A DNA stretch of 64,000 nt from Streptomyces sp. NBC_00490 (GCF_036013645.1 NZ_CP107869.1:1178001-1242000), one strand, 5' to 3'. Numbered from the stretch's first letter, positions 8,449 to 16,951 are shown. The notes: generated by a model not told the origin, from the letters alone. Numbers and translations: made by a program.

Positions 8449-8888
8449 CAGCTGCCTCCGTAGGGACGGGGTGGTGCGGAGGCCCAGCAGACCACCGTGA
8501 CCGTCGTGCCCGCGCCCGGCGTGGTGTCGATGCTGAACTCGTGGACCAGACGCCGGGCACCGCCCAGGCCCATGCCCAGGCCGCCGCCCGAGGTGTAACC
8601 GTCGACGAGTGCCCGCTCCAGGTCGGCGATGCCGGGTCCCTCGTCGGCGAAGACCAGACGGAGGCCCCGTACCTTGCCCTGCGTCACCTCTGACGACTCC
8701 ATCCGGCCGCCCCCGCCGTGCACCAGCGTGTTGCGGGCCAGTTCACTGGCGGCGGTGACCAGTTTGGTCTGCGCGACCAGACCGAAGCCCAGAAGGCCGG
8801 CGGCCTGCCGCACATGCTGCCGCACCCAGGCGAGATCCATGTCGGAACGGATCGGCAGGCTCGCCTCGACGGCTGTGGAGGATGGCAT
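8448..8888 (-). CDS. rsbT: RsbT-type serine kinase of the stressosome
   Basis: A 146-residue GHKL-family kinase. The visible boxes are the N box SELARNTLVHGGGG, the G1 box ADEGPGI and the G2 box GGGLGMGLGGARRL. In the stressosome, RsbT phosphorylates RsbS and RsbR on stress and then leaves the complex to activate an RsbU phosphatase. Its position between RsbS and phosphatase genes fits that role. ATG 8888 overlaps the RsbS stop, and the stop overlaps the start of the ATPase-PP2C fusion. Confidence 0.92.
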   Translation of the reverse strand: MPSSTAVEASLPIRSDMDLAWVRQHVRQAAGLLGFGLVAQTKLVTAASELARNTLVHGGGGRMESSEVTQGKVRGLRLVFADEGPGIADLERALVDGYTSGGGLGMGLGGARRLVHEFSIDTTPGAGTTVTVVCWASAPPRPYGGS

Positions 8889-9307
8889 CAAGGATGCTCC
8901 CGAGGCGATCCACCGGGGTCGGCGACGGGAGTGCGGCGTGCCAGCAGCTCCAGGGCCGCCTCCGTGGTGAGGGCGGTGCGCAGTCCGGGCAGCGTCAGTC
9001 CCAGCTCGACCAGGGTGATCGCCACCGCGGGCCGCATGCCGGCCAGGACGGTCCGGGCCGCCAACAGCGAGGAGCTGGCCGCGATCTCGGCGAGTACGCG
9101 GCCGAGGAAGGAGTCGATGACCTCCACGCCCGAGATGTCGATGACCACCCCGGTCACCCGGCTGTCCACGATGGTCGCGGCGATGTCCTGCTGGAGCTGC
9201 TGCGCCATGCTGTCGTGCAGGTCGCCCTGCAGGGTGACCAGGAGAACCTCGCCCAGCCGCAGCACCGGTACATGGGCCGCGACGCCGTGATGGAACCCGT
9301 CGCTCAT
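8888..9307 (-). CDS. rsbS: RsbS-type STAS antagonist
   Basis: A 139-residue single STAS domain. The phosphorylatable Ser lies in the conserved helix start VIDISGVEVIDSFLGRVLAEIA (Ser66). Family members form the stressosome core with RsbR and sequester RsbT until phosphorylated. It is coupled to RsbR upstream by a 4-nt overlap (ATGA at 9304-9307) and to RsbT downstream. Confidence 0.92.
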   Translation of the reverse strand: MSDGFHHGVAAHVPVLRLGEVLLVTLQGDLHDSMAQQLQQDIAATIVDSRVTGVVIDISGVEVIDSFLGRVLAEIAASSSLLAARTVLAGMRPAVAITLVELGLTLPGLRTALTTEAALELLARRTPVADPGGSPREHP

Positions 9308-10203
9308 CGTGACCCCGCACCGCCGGAGGTCGGCGCGACGATACCGACGCCCAGCTCGTGCAGCGCGTAGGCCAGTGCGTCCGCCAGGCTGGCGCGGGTG
9401 ATCACCGTGCCGAGGTCCAGGCCGAGATGGACGATGGTCTGGGCGATCGCCGGGCGGATGCCCGACACGACGCACTCCGCGCCCATCAGCCGGGCCGCCG
9501 CGACCGTCTTCATCAGGTGCTGGGCCACGAGCGAGTCCACGGTGGGGACGCCGGTGATGTCGAGGATCGCGAAGCGGGCGTGCTGGTCGACGATGGCCTC
9601 CAGCAGCGTCTCCATGACGACCTGGCTGCGCGCGCTGTCGAGCGTGCCGATGAGCGGTACGCCCACGACGCCGTCCCACAGCTTGATCACGGGGGTGGCC
9701 ACCTCGAGCAGCTGGAGCTGCTGGCGCTCGATGAGTGCCTGCCCTTCGGACAGCGCCGTGTCCAGCACGACCAGCCGCAGGGTCCCCATCAGTACGGTGA
9801 GCGCCGTCGTGCACTCGCGGACCTGATCGGTGGCCTCGTCCGGGAACTCCTCGACGAGGAACTCCGCGACGGGCGGACGCAGCGCGTCCACCTCTCCCGA
9901 CACCTGGGCCATGGTGATCCCGGCGCGGGATCGCGCGGCGGCCATGCGGGCCAACTGCTCGCGCACGACCTCGAATCCGATGGCGTCCGTGTCGTACACC
10001 CGGTCCGATTCGGCTACCTGGGCCAACGCCTCGATCACTGTCCGGGCCGCCTCCACGGCCTCGTCCCTCGAGAGGGTGAACACGCTGCGGAACAGCGGCT
10101 CGTCGGCCCAGCGCTGGGCGATCCGTTCGCGGTGGCGGTACAGGAAGTCCCCGACCAACTGCGCCGACGAACCTTGCCGTACTGCCGCTTCGTGCTCCGG
10201 CAC
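9304..10203 (-). CDS. RsbR-type co-antagonist (RsbRD-like sensor with STAS)
   Basis: A 299-residue protein, first gene of the operon. Residues 10-150 are an all-helical sensor domain (DFLYRHRERIAQRWADEPLF; FEVVREQLARMAAARSRAGIT) of the kind called RsbRD_N, not the globin-like sensor of Bacillus RsbR. The linker ERQQLQLLEVATPVIKLWDGVVGVPLIG and the C-terminal STAS domain are classic RsbR. The phospho-acceptor region reads DITGVPTVDSLVAQHL. The signal it senses cannot be read from sequence. A palindrome shared with other signalling genes lies about 76-94 nt upstream of its start. Confidence 0.92.
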   Translation of the reverse strand: MPEHEAAVRQGSSAQLVGDFLYRHRERIAQRWADEPLFRSVFTLSRDEAVEAARTVIEALAQVAESDRVYDTDAIGFEVVREQLARMAAARSRAGITMAQVSGEVDALRPPVAEFLVEEFPDEATDQVRECTTALTVLMGTLRLVVLDTALSEGQALIERQQLQLLEVATPVIKLWDGVVGVPLIGTLDSARSQVVMETLLEAIVDQHARFAILDITGVPTVDSLVAQHLMKTVAAARLMGAECVVSGIRPAIAQTIVHLGLDLGTVITRASLADALAYALHELGVGIVAPTSGGAGSR

Positions 10204-10278
10204 CTGCTCTCACCTCATCCGAGTAGTGCGCTCATGTGGCCCGCGGTGGCCGAGATCGGGCCGCAGGTGACGCGTACT

Positions 10279-10297
10279 GTTGCCGAACGACAACTGT
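10279..10297. promoter_or_regulatory. Palindrome GTTGCC-GAAC-GACAAC, candidate operator of the stressosome operon
   Basis: An inverted repeat (10279-10294) followed by TGT lies between the SpoIIE gene stop (10336) and the RsbR start (10203). The same 19-nt pattern, GTTGYCRAACGRCAACTGT, recurs at 12197-12215, and the palindrome core with another spacer recurs at 36556. Which factor binds is unknown; the MarR-type gene at 11659 is the nearest candidate. Confidence 0.55.
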
Positions 10298-10335
10298 AAC
10301 GAGTCTGGACCGTGACAGGTGCCCGGGGTCGGCGG

Positions 10336-11520
10336 CTAGGGCGTCGACTGCCGGCCGAACCAGTCGAGGCAGACCACCAACGCGTCGTCGTCCGGCTCCG
10401 GACGGTCGCGATACCCCTGCAGTTCCCGCAGCACCGCGGCCGGTACGTCGGCGGCCGGCAGCAGCCGCGTGGCCGTGATGGCTCGCGCGAGAGCGTGGTC
10501 GCCGTACGGTTCGCCGCCCGGCGCGGGGACCGTGTGCACTCCGTCACTGACGAACAGGAGACGGTCGCCCGGTTGCATCTGGTAATCCTGCGCCACGTAG
10601 TCGGTCTCCTCGAACATGCCGAGCGGGAGCTGCGCCTCGAGGCCGATGGTGGTCACGGCCCCGTCCCGCAGACGCAGCATCCGGGGCGAACCGGCGTCGA
10701 TGATCCGCACGCGCCCGGTGGCCAGTTCGAGATCCACGAGCAGGACGGACAGATACGCCTCGCCCCGGTACTGGGCGTAGATGGCCTGGTCGGCGAGGGC
10801 CGCCTGATCCGCGATGGGGATGCCCGCCCGCCGTGCGTTGCGCAGCGCGTTGATCCCGAGGTTGGTCAGCAGGGACGCCTCGATCCCTTCGCCCATGCCG
10901 TTGGTGACGTAGAGCAGCAGATGGTCGGCCGACACCGACCAGTCGAAATTGTCGCCGAAGATCGCGTAGGCGGGCTCCAGTTGGGCGCCGAGCGCGTACT
11001 GCGGTCCCGCACAGGACCGGGCCGGGAGCAGCTGCCACTGCATCTCCGCGGCGAGGGTGAGCCGCTCCTTGCGCCGGGCGCGCTGGTAGATGTCGGTGTC
11101 GCGTTCGGCCACCACCACCTCGTGCCCCAGGACCTGGGCCACCACGGCCAGTTCGGCCAGGTCCGCCTCGGGCCGCGCGCCGGGCGCCAGGGTGACCGAG
11201 AGCACACCCAGCCGGTCGCCGCGCACGGTGACGGGCAGGTACACCTGCGTCCGCCCGTCCTCGCCCTGGGCCACGACGGGCTCCTGCGCCCCGAAGGAGC
11301 GACCGGCCGCACTGGCGTGCACAGGCAGCGTCCGCGACGGACCTGCCGTCGCGGACACGGGCTGCAGCACGGTCGCCCCGTAGTCGACCAGGAGCAGATC
11401 CACGCTTTCGGCGCCGTACTCCCCGCACAGGACGTCGCGGACGGTCGCCGGCAGCTGGTGCGGAGCCGCGGAGCGCAGGGCGCGCTCGGCGGCCACGAAT
11501 CTCTTCACGTTGTCGGTCAT
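10336..11520 (-). CDS. GAF-PP2C (SpoIIE-type) phosphatase
   Basis: A 394-residue protein with an N-terminal GAF-like domain (about 10-170, ending VVAQVLGHEVVVAERDTD) and a C-terminal SpoIIE domain (RLTLAAEMQWQLLPA, FGDNFDWSVSADHLLLYVTNGMGEGIEASLLTNLGINALRNARR, DRLLFVSDGVHTV, DDDALVVCLDWF). The metal-site motifs deviate from the usual GDWYD (GDNFDW) and DV-G-HG (TNGMGEG) but keep key acidic positions. It probably dephosphorylates a STAS antagonist such as those at 12218 or 36677. I start it at ATG 11520, where homology begins; the ribosome site there is weak. The stressosome operon begins just beyond its stop. Confidence 0.85.
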   Translation of the reverse strand: MTDNVKRFVAAERALRSAAPHQLPATVRDVLCGEYGAESVDLLLVDYGATVLQPVSATAGPSRTLPVHASAAGRSFGAQEPVVAQGEDGRTQVYLPVTVRGDRLGVLSVTLAPGARPEADLAELAVVAQVLGHEVVVAERDTDIYQRARRKERLTLAAEMQWQLLPARSCAGPQYALGAQLEPAYAIFGDNFDWSVSADHLLLYVTNGMGEGIEASLLTNLGINALRNARRAGIPIADQAALADQAIYAQYRGEAYLSVLLVDLELATGRVRIIDAGSPRMLRLRDGAVTTIGLEAQLPLGMFEETDYVAQDYQMQPGDRLLFVSDGVHTVPAPGGEPYGDHALARAITATRLLPAADVPAAVLRELQGYRDRPEPDDDALVVCLDWFGRQSTP

Positions 11521-11658
11521 GCCATTCCGTACGAGGGGGCGCCGCCGCGTCTGTACCGTGCCGACCGCTGTGCTCGTTCCTTCTGCACCCTGCCCGCTGT
11601 CACGCGACGTGCGCCGGGCCGGGCTGACAGGGCCGGACAAGACTGACAAGGTGGCGGG

Positions 11659-12135
11659 GTGACGATCTCGCACCCTCGCCCGCGGCCCCATGAGGTCGCG
11701 CGCGTGACCTCCGAGGCGGCCGAACTGCTCGAAGTTCTGTGGGGCCGGGCCTCGACGGCGCCGGTCTCCGCCTCGCAACTGCGGGTTCTGTTCATCCTGG
11801 AACACAATGAAGGCATCAACCTGCGCACGCTCGCGGACTCGCTGGGCTCCACGCCTCCGTCGACCAGCCGGCTGTGCGACCGGCTGCAGGCAGTGGGGTT
11901 CGTGGAGCGCCGGGCCGCCATCGCGAGCCGGCGGGAGCTGGAGCTGTACCTGAGCCGACGCGGGCGGGCCTTCCTCACCGACCTGCGCGCTCGTCGGGAG
12001 AGCGCCCTGCAGTCCGTGCTCGAGCAGATGTCGACCCCCCAGCGATCCGCGCTGCTGAAGGGGCTCGAGGCGTTCTGCGCCGCCGCGGCGGCACAGATCC
12101 ACGAGGACGGCGGGTCCGCCGCCCGTAGCGCCTGA
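11659..12135 (+). CDS. MarR-family transcriptional regulator
   Basis: A 158-residue winged-helix protein beginning at GTG. The HTH and wing are visible in LRTLADSLGSTPPSTSRLCDRLQAVGFVERRAAIASRRELELYLSRRGRAFL (about residues 55-105), flanked by the helices that form the MarR dimer. The usual DxRD wing is ASRRELEL, a common variant in actinobacterial regulators linked to anti-sigma networks. MarR proteins bind short palindromes. Two copies of a GTTG-CAAC palindrome flank the phosphatase-MarR pair (10279 and 12197) and are plausible targets. Confidence 0.88.
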   Translation: MTISHPRPRPHEVARVTSEAAELLEVLWGRASTAPVSASQLRVLFILEHNEGINLRTLADSLGSTPPSTSRLCDRLQAVGFVERRAAIASRRELELYLSRRGRAFLTDLRARRESALQSVLEQMSTPQRSALLKGLEAFCAAAAAQIHEDGGSAARSA

Positions 12136-12196
12136 CGCCACTCCATCCCCCACCCCTCCCGCGCGAGCGAGCTCACTCTCTTGCCTCGGCTTCACT

Positions 12197-12215
12197 GTTG
12201 TCAAACGGCAACTGT
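12197..12215. promoter_or_regulatory. Second copy of the GTTGYC-N4-GRCAAC palindrome
   Basis: GTTGTC-AAAC-GGCAAC at 12197-12212, then TGT and a further GTTGTCA half site reaching 12220. It lies between the 3' ends of the MarR gene (plus) and a STAS gene (minus), overlapping the latter's stop region. That is unusual for a promoter operator. Confidence 0.5.
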
Positions 12216-12217
12216 TG

Positions 12218-12589
12218 TCACGAACGTGGCTGGTCGACGAGGGCGAGCGCCTCCTCGACGCTCCCCGACACCGGAACCGTGATGCTGACACCGGTCAGAT
12301 CCAGAATCCGCCGTACCGCGGGCGTCGGCGAGATGATGTGCACACTGCCGGGCAGGTCCCGGGCCTCCTGATAGACGCGGAGGATGATGTTCATACCGGA
12401 CGAGTCCATGAACGGCACCTGCGAAAGATCGAGCAGGAAATGCCGTCGGCCGTGATGCAGCTGGTTGGCCAGATGGTGCTGGAACTCGGTCGCGGTGTCG
12501 ACGTCCAAATAGCCCTGCACCGTGATCAGGGCCACATCCTCACGGAGCAGTCCGACCTCGACGGACAGGGGGTTCTGGGCAACAGACAC
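12218..12589 (-). CDS. STAS anti-sigma factor antagonist (BldG/RsbV type)
   Basis: A 123-residue single STAS domain with the phosphorylation helix FLLDLSQVPFMDSSGMNIILRVY (Ser63/Ser64). Such proteins, when unphosphorylated, bind an RsbW-type kinase and free a sigma factor. I start it at GTG 12589, which has a perfect GGAGG five bases upstream; the frame stays open for another 130 codons without a good start signal. The neighbouring phosphatases are its likely activators. Confidence 0.88.
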   Translation of the reverse strand: MSVAQNPLSVEVGLLREDVALITVQGYLDVDTATEFQHHLANQLHHGRRHFLLDLSQVPFMDSSGMNIILRVYQEARDLPGSVHIISPTPAVRRILDLTGVSITVPVSGSVEEALALVDQPRS

Positions 12590-12805
12590 ATTTACCTCCA
12601 ACAACAGCGTGTACAACGGCCATGGCTGATGACCTTCTCGCCAGCGGATCGCAATGCGCGCCGCGGATGCGCGATTACCCCCGAACGCGCACGTCATGCA
12701 CCGCGTCCGCAGAGGCCGTTCGACGTGCGGGGCGGCACGTGTCACGGTGGAGGGAGCCCAGCGGCCGCCCCGGCCACCAACCCCCACGGAAAGGGGGCCC
12801 GAAGA

Positions 12806-13141
12806 ATGGGCACTCGTATCTCCCTGAGTCCCGGCGGTCATGCCGCCACGCTGACCGTGGACCACGACATCGACGACCGTGTGCGGCCCGCCATCGAGAA
12901 CGCCGCGGCCCAACTGCCGCCCTCCGTGCGTCGGCTCACCCTCGACCTCGGCGACGTCTGCTTCGTGGACTCGGCCCTCCTCCATCTTGTCCGGACGATC
13001 GACCGGTCCGTCACCGACCGCGGCGGACTACTGCGGATCGTCGGCCTGCGCCCGCAGCCGCGCCGGATGCTCACACTCGCCGCCGACCTGTGCCCCGAGG
13101 CCCGTTGGGAGACCTACCTCACCTCTCCCGGGCCGAATTGA
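12806..13141 (+). CDS. Short STAS-domain protein
   Basis: A 111-residue STAS-fold protein (RRLTLDLGDVCFVDSALLHLVRTIDRSVTDRGGLLRIVGLRPQPRRML). A Ser follows the conserved Asp (VDSALL), so it may still be phosphorylated, but the motif is less typical than in the divergent neighbour at 12218. ATG 12806 has an AAGGGGG stretch upstream. Its last 23 nt overlap the 3' end of the phosphopantetheinyl transferase gene on the other strand. Confidence 0.75.
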   Translation: MGTRISLSPGGHAATLTVDHDIDDRVRPAIENAAAQLPPSVRRLTLDLGDVCFVDSALLHLVRTIDRSVTDRGGLLRIVGLRPQPRRMLTLAADLCPEARWETYLTSPGPN

Positions 13142-13871
13142 CGCCGCCCTTGAGTGGTCGCACCCCCGCGCTGTCCCGATGGGCATGTCTGAGCGAAACC
13201 CTGGGAGCCGCCGCCCCCGTGACGGCCAGGGCCGCCAGACACCCGTCCGGCGCCGGCAGATCGCGCACCGACCAGACGCCCCGGATCTGTCCGGACGGAT
13301 CGCGGACGACGCCGGCATCGGTCCCGGTGTCGGTATCCGTGAGCACCGGCAGGCCCAGGCCCTGAGTGAGGCGCGCGCCGGCGGCCTTGACCACAGCCTC
13401 CTTGCGGGTCCACAACCGCAGGAAACGCTCGCCGCGTTCCGTGGGGCCCGGGGCCGCCGCCACGAAACGGGCGTCGGAAGCGGGGAAGAACCGCTCGGCG
13501 AACGCCTCGACCGGCAGCCCCGGCCGCAGCCGGTCCACATCGACCCCGACCTCGGCATGCCGGCTCACCGCCACCAGCGCGAGGCCACCGCAGTGGGAAA
13601 GGTTGAACCGCAGATCGGCGCCGTCCGCGAGCCGTGGTTTGCCATGGCGTCCCCGCTCCAGGCGCAGTTCCTCGGGAGGGACGTCGAGGTAGCCGGCCAG
13701 AATCCGCCGCAACGCGCCGTGCGCGACGACGAAACGCCTGCGGTCGGCCTCGAAACGACAGCGGCCGGCGCGCTCGGCCTCCCGCCCCGACAGCGTCCGG
13801 GACAGCTCCGCCACCGTGGCCGGTGACCCGTCCAGCGGCACCGTCCACACGTCCACCCTGGGTGCGTCCAT
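13119..13871 (-). CDS. Sfp-type 4'-phosphopantetheinyl transferase
   Basis: A 250-residue enzyme that moves phosphopantetheine from CoA to a carrier-protein serine. The three diagnostic motifs are present: GRHGKPRL then FNLSHC (about 75-94), EVGVDVDRLRP with the Mg-binding Asp111/Asp113, and FLRLWTRKEAVVKAAG with Glu158 and Lys162. At 250 residues it is of the broad-range Sfp class, not the short AcpS class. It is the last gene of the minus-strand operon that encodes two carrier proteins, so priming those is its likely job, and it could also serve the Pks13-like synthase at 52819. Confidence 0.92.
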   Translation of the reverse strand: MDAPRVDVWTVPLDGSPATVAELSRTLSGREAERAGRCRFEADRRRFVVAHGALRRILAGYLDVPPEELRLERGRHGKPRLADGADLRFNLSHCGGLALVAVSRHAEVGVDVDRLRPGLPVEAFAERFFPASDARFVAAAPGPTERGERFLRLWTRKEAVVKAAGARLTQGLGLPVLTDTDTGTDAGVVRDPSGQIRGVWSVRDLPAPDGCLAALAVTGAAAPRVSLRHAHRDSAGVRPLKGGVNSARER

Positions 13872-13903
13872 GTCAGAGCGGTCCCGCCGGTAGGAGGCCG
13901 GCG

Positions 13904-15064
13904 TCAGTCACGGCGGAGACCTCCCTGGACCAGGCCGGTGAACAGGTTGAGCTTCTGGATGTTGCCGGTCCCCTCCATGAACTCGACACCGCGGGCGTCC
14001 CGGGCGAGCTTGTCCAGCAGCGGGTGGTCCAGCCGGGCGCCGGGACCGAAGCAGGAGAGCGCTTCGAGCGTCGCCTCCTCGGCGAGACGCGACGCCCGTG
14101 CCTTCGCCGCGGACGCCAGGTAGCCGGCCGCCGGCTCGTTGTCGTCCACCGCGATCGCCGACCGCCAGATGAGCTGCCGGAGTTCCGTCAGGCGGAGGGC
14201 GAGGCGGTCGAGCCGGTGACGGTCGGCCGTGTTCAGAGTGCGGCGATTGTCCAGGACGTACTCGTAGGCGGCCCGCGCGATGCCCAGGCCGAACGCGGCG
14301 ACGCCGGGGCGCAGGCGGTTCAGCCCCTGCACCGCGCTCCACATGCCCCGCTGGGTGGCCCGCAGATGTCTGCCGAGCACCTGGTCGGCGGGGACACGGA
14401 CGTCGTCCAGGGTGACGGCGGTGAGGCGCAGGCCGCGCAGCCCGATGGTCTCCAGGGGCTCGGCGGTGAACCCGGCGGCCGAGGTCTCGATGAGGACCGC
14501 GGTCACGCCGAGCGGCCCCGGACGGGTGCGGGCGAAGACGATGCCCAGGTCGGCGCGGGCCGCGTTGCCGACGTAGCGCTTGGCCCCCCGGAGCACGAAG
14601 TGGTGGTCGCCGTCCGGGGTGAGGGTGGTGCTCATCGCCCCCGCGTCCGAGCCGCGGTCCGGTTCGGTCAGTGCGAAGAAGGTCCAGGTGGGCTTCTCCA
14701 TGATCCGGCTGTAGAACCACTTCTTCTGCTGCTCGTCGCCCATGGCGTCGACCAGCACACCCGACATCACCGGCCCCGGCGACGCCAGCAGCAGACCGGC
14801 GTCACCGACCGCCGCCTCCTCGGCGAGGACGACCCGCTCCAGGGTCCCGGTGCCGTAGAAGCGGTGCCCGTCGATGACCACCGGGTCGGGGTTGTACTCG
14901 GGCGGCACCGTCATCCTGGTCAGGTACGACACGATCGCCACGTCCAGATGGCGGTGGATCGCGTCCGGGTCCCGGTCGAGTTCCAGGGCGAGGGGCTTGA
15001 GTTCCTGCGCCCACGCGCGGGTCTGGCGCTGGAACGCCAGGGTCCTGTCGTCCAGTTCGATCAT
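13904..15064 (-). CDS. Acyl-CoA (or acyl-ACP) dehydrogenase, catalytic subunit
   Basis: A 386-residue FAD enzyme of the acyl-CoA dehydrogenase fold. It shows the middle-domain substrate and flavin motif TFFALTEPDRGSDAGAMSTTL, the KRYVGNAARAD segment, and the C-terminal FMEGTGNIQKLNLF, whose Glu corresponds to the catalytic base of medium-chain enzymes. It would introduce an alpha,beta double bond into a thioester. The gene overlaps by 4 nt with a gene for a protein consisting only of the C-terminal ACAD domain (15061-15714). That suggests a two-subunit enzyme like the mycobacterial FadE pairs. ATG at 15064. Confidence 0.85.
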   Translation of the reverse strand: MIELDDRTLAFQRQTRAWAQELKPLALELDRDPDAIHRHLDVAIVSYLTRMTVPPEYNPDPVVIDGHRFYGTGTLERVVLAEEAAVGDAGLLLASPGPVMSGVLVDAMGDEQQKKWFYSRIMEKPTWTFFALTEPDRGSDAGAMSTTLTPDGDHHFVLRGAKRYVGNAARADLGIVFARTRPGPLGVTAVLIETSAAGFTAEPLETIGLRGLRLTAVTLDDVRVPADQVLGRHLRATQRGMWSAVQGLNRLRPGVAAFGLGIARAAYEYVLDNRRTLNTADRHRLDRLALRLTELRQLIWRSAIAVDDNEPAAGYLASAAKARASRLAEEATLEALSCFGPGARLDHPLLDKLARDARGVEFMEGTGNIQKLNLFTGLVQGGLRRD

Positions 15065-15714
15065 GCCGCTCCCCCGTGCTCCCCGGCGGGGGCCGGGCCG
15101 AAGTAGACGTCGGCGATCAGCTCGGAGACCCGGGCCACCTGGCCCGGCCCGTCCGCCAGGAAGCTCACGGCACCGAGCAGCCGCAGCAGCATCCGGTCGG
15201 TCCGGGTGATCTGGGCGTTCAGGGCGGACAGGACGCCGTCGTCGAGGTCGCCCGGCGCGGCGCCGGCCAGCATGGTCTCGATCTCCAACTGCTCGATCAC
15301 CGCCTCCGCGACGCCGCCCTTGACCATCTGCTGGTGGAGCAGCCTCGCGTCGCCGACGGTACGGCCGCCGAGATGGGCGAGCACCGCGTCGAGCAGCCGC
15401 TCCGAGAGACCGAAGCGCAGACAGGTCGTGCCCAACGCCCATGCCGCCCAAGGAGTCCGGGAGACGCTGGGTGGTGCGGTTCGGCTCCGCGACGCGACGA
15501 TGGCGCCGTCCTCCACCGTCATGGTCGCCATGACGTCCCCGGTGTCGGCACCGACGAACCCGGCGGGCGCCACCACGTGTCCGCCCGGGCCGTGGGGCGG
15601 CGCGCCGTCGCAGAGGGTCTCGTACAGCAGGGACAGCGCCGCGACCAGGCCGTCGTGGCGGGCGGTGCGCCGGTACCGGATCCATTCGTCGGCAGCGGCC
15701 GTGCGGCCGGTCAT
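15061..15714 (-). CDS. Stand-alone C-terminal acyl-CoA dehydrogenase domain, probable partner subunit
   Basis: A 217-residue protein that resembles only the helical C-terminal domain of acyl-CoA dehydrogenases (WAAWALGTTCLRFGLSERLLDAVLAHLGGRTVGDARLLHQQMVKGGVAEAVIEQLEIETML). The N-terminal and beta domains and the catalytic Glu are absent, so it cannot be active alone. It lies head-to-tail, overlapping by 4 nt, with a complete dehydrogenase (13904-15064) and with the KASIII-like gene before it. A structural or substrate-binding role in a heteromer is inferred from the gene pairing. Confidence 0.7.
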   Translation of the reverse strand: MTGRTAAADEWIRYRRTARHDGLVAALSLLYETLCDGAPPHGPGGHVVAPAGFVGADTGDVMATMTVEDGAIVASRSRTAPPSVSRTPWAAWALGTTCLRFGLSERLLDAVLAHLGGRTVGDARLLHQQMVKGGVAEAVIEQLEIETMLAGAAPGDLDDGVLSALNAQITRTDRMLLRLLGAVSFLADGPGQVARVSELIADVYFGPAPAGEHGGAA

Positions 15715-16613
15715 GTCCCCTCCTCCAGATCCAGTGTGCTCACGCACAGGTACCGCAGCGTGCTGTCGTATTCGGCTACGACGATGCGGCGGGGCCCGTC
15801 TCCCGCGTACTCGGGGAGCACGTCGGCCAGGGTCGACCAGGGGCCGGTGCACGGACGGCCCGGCGGCGCGGGACGCACGTCGAATCCCGGGCCGAAGTCT
15901 TCGGCGTCGAGGCCCTGACCGGTGATGAGCGTGACGGGCGGGCTCGCACCGCCGCCGTCCGGTCCGTTCAGCATCGCGTCGAGCGTCGCGCGGACCTCTT
16001 GCGGCGCGACGCCGGTGAGTTGCCGCGTCACCGGTTCGCCCGCGCCGCCCTCGGGACCGAGGAGCAGCGCCACCGCGCAGTCCTGCCGGGGCACGTCGTG
16101 CGCCCCCGGGGTGTCGTAAAGGAAGGTCCGCTGATCGAGCAGGACGACCAGGACGTGCCGGAACGCGTCGGCGTCGGCGTACTCCGAGACCAGACGCAGG
16201 GCCGTGAACCCGGCGGCGGTCCCCTGGTCCGAGAGGTTGAAGGCCAGGGGGTCGCCGGGCAGCGCATCGGCCAGATAGCAGGACGTGGAGCGGCGTGGGT
16301 CGGCGTCCGGGGCGGTGTGGGCGACGAGCACCAGGTCCAGGGGATCCTGGAGCGGGGGCAGGTCGGCGAGGAGTTCCTGGGTCATCTCGATGAAGGTGTT
16401 GCGCTCGCCCCGCTCCAGAAGCTCCGGGCGGAACTCCACCGAGTACGGGCGCACGAGGTCGGCCTGCATCCGGCTCAGGCTCGGCTCCAGTGGATCGGGC
16501 AGGAAGGGCCTGCCGGCGGAGAAGGTCCGGCTGACCAGCCGTGACAGGCGCAGCGGCGCCCGCCGGGCAGGCGCCGGCGCGTCGACCGGGCCGGGAGGCG
16601 TGGTGAGGTACAT
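15711..16613 (-). CDS. Degenerate KASIII-like (thiolase-fold) protein without active-site Cys
   Basis: A 300-residue protein. Residues 90-140 align by eye with the nucleophile region of the KASIII encoded at 19658. In the active enzyme the stretch is AFAVTHHACASG; here it is AFNLSDQGTAAG, with Thr132 replacing the Cys. The C-terminal half of a thiolase fold, with its His/Asn motifs, is not recognisable. It may be a non-catalytic partner of the KASIII, as chain-length factors are to ketosynthases, or an unrelated role on the same scaffold. It is coupled to both neighbours in the operon. Confidence 0.6.
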   Translation of the reverse strand: MYLTTPPGPVDAPAPARRAPLRLSRLVSRTFSAGRPFLPDPLEPSLSRMQADLVRPYSVEFRPELLERGERNTFIEMTQELLADLPPLQDPLDLVLVAHTAPDADPRRSTSCYLADALPGDPLAFNLSDQGTAAGFTALRLVSEYADADAFRHVLVVLLDQRTFLYDTPGAHDVPRQDCAVALLLGPEGGAGEPVTRQLTGVAPQEVRATLDAMLNGPDGGGASPPVTLITGQGLDAEDFGPGFDVRPAPPGRPCTGPWSTLADVLPEYAGDGPRRIVVAEYDSTLRYLCVSTLDLEEGT

Positions 16614-16619
16614 CGGCCG

Positions 16620-16916
16620 TCAGGTCCCGGCCTGCTCGCCGGCCTGCTCCCGGACGAGGGCGGCCAGCGAGCCCACGGTCTCGAAGTGGTGCTGTTCGAG
16701 ATCGTCGGTGTCGAACTCCATGTCGAGTTCCTCCTCGATCGTCATCAGCAGGCCGAGCACGGTCGTGGAATCCAGGCCGAGTTCGTCGAACAGCCGGCTG
16801 TTCTCGGTGATGGTGGCGGCGTCGACCTGCATCGCCTTGGCGAGCGAGTCGGCGATCGTGGCGACGGCCCGGCCGTACAGGTCGGCGGTGTCGGCGTCCG
16901 GTGTGGTGTGCTCCAT
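16620..16916 (-). CDS. Acyl/aminoacyl carrier protein (first)
   Basis: A 98-residue four-helix carrier protein. The phosphopantetheine attachment site is FDELGLDSTTVLGLLM (Ser50), and an acidic helix follows (TIEEELDMEFDTDDLEQHHF). It is encoded directly after the PLP decarboxylase and ATP-grasp genes. That trio matches the butirosin set BtrI (carrier), BtrJ (ATP-grasp glutamyl ligase) and BtrK (decarboxylase), so it probably carries an amino acid and not a fatty acid. That assignment is inference from neighbours. Confidence 0.88.
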   Translation of the reverse strand: MEHTTPDADTADLYGRAVATIADSLAKAMQVDAATITENSRLFDELGLDSTTVLGLLMTIEEELDMEFDTDDLEQHHFETVGSLAALVREQAGEQAGT

Positions 16917-16951
16917 CGTTCACCTCTCGTGTCTCGTGTTCGTGGGGGAGG

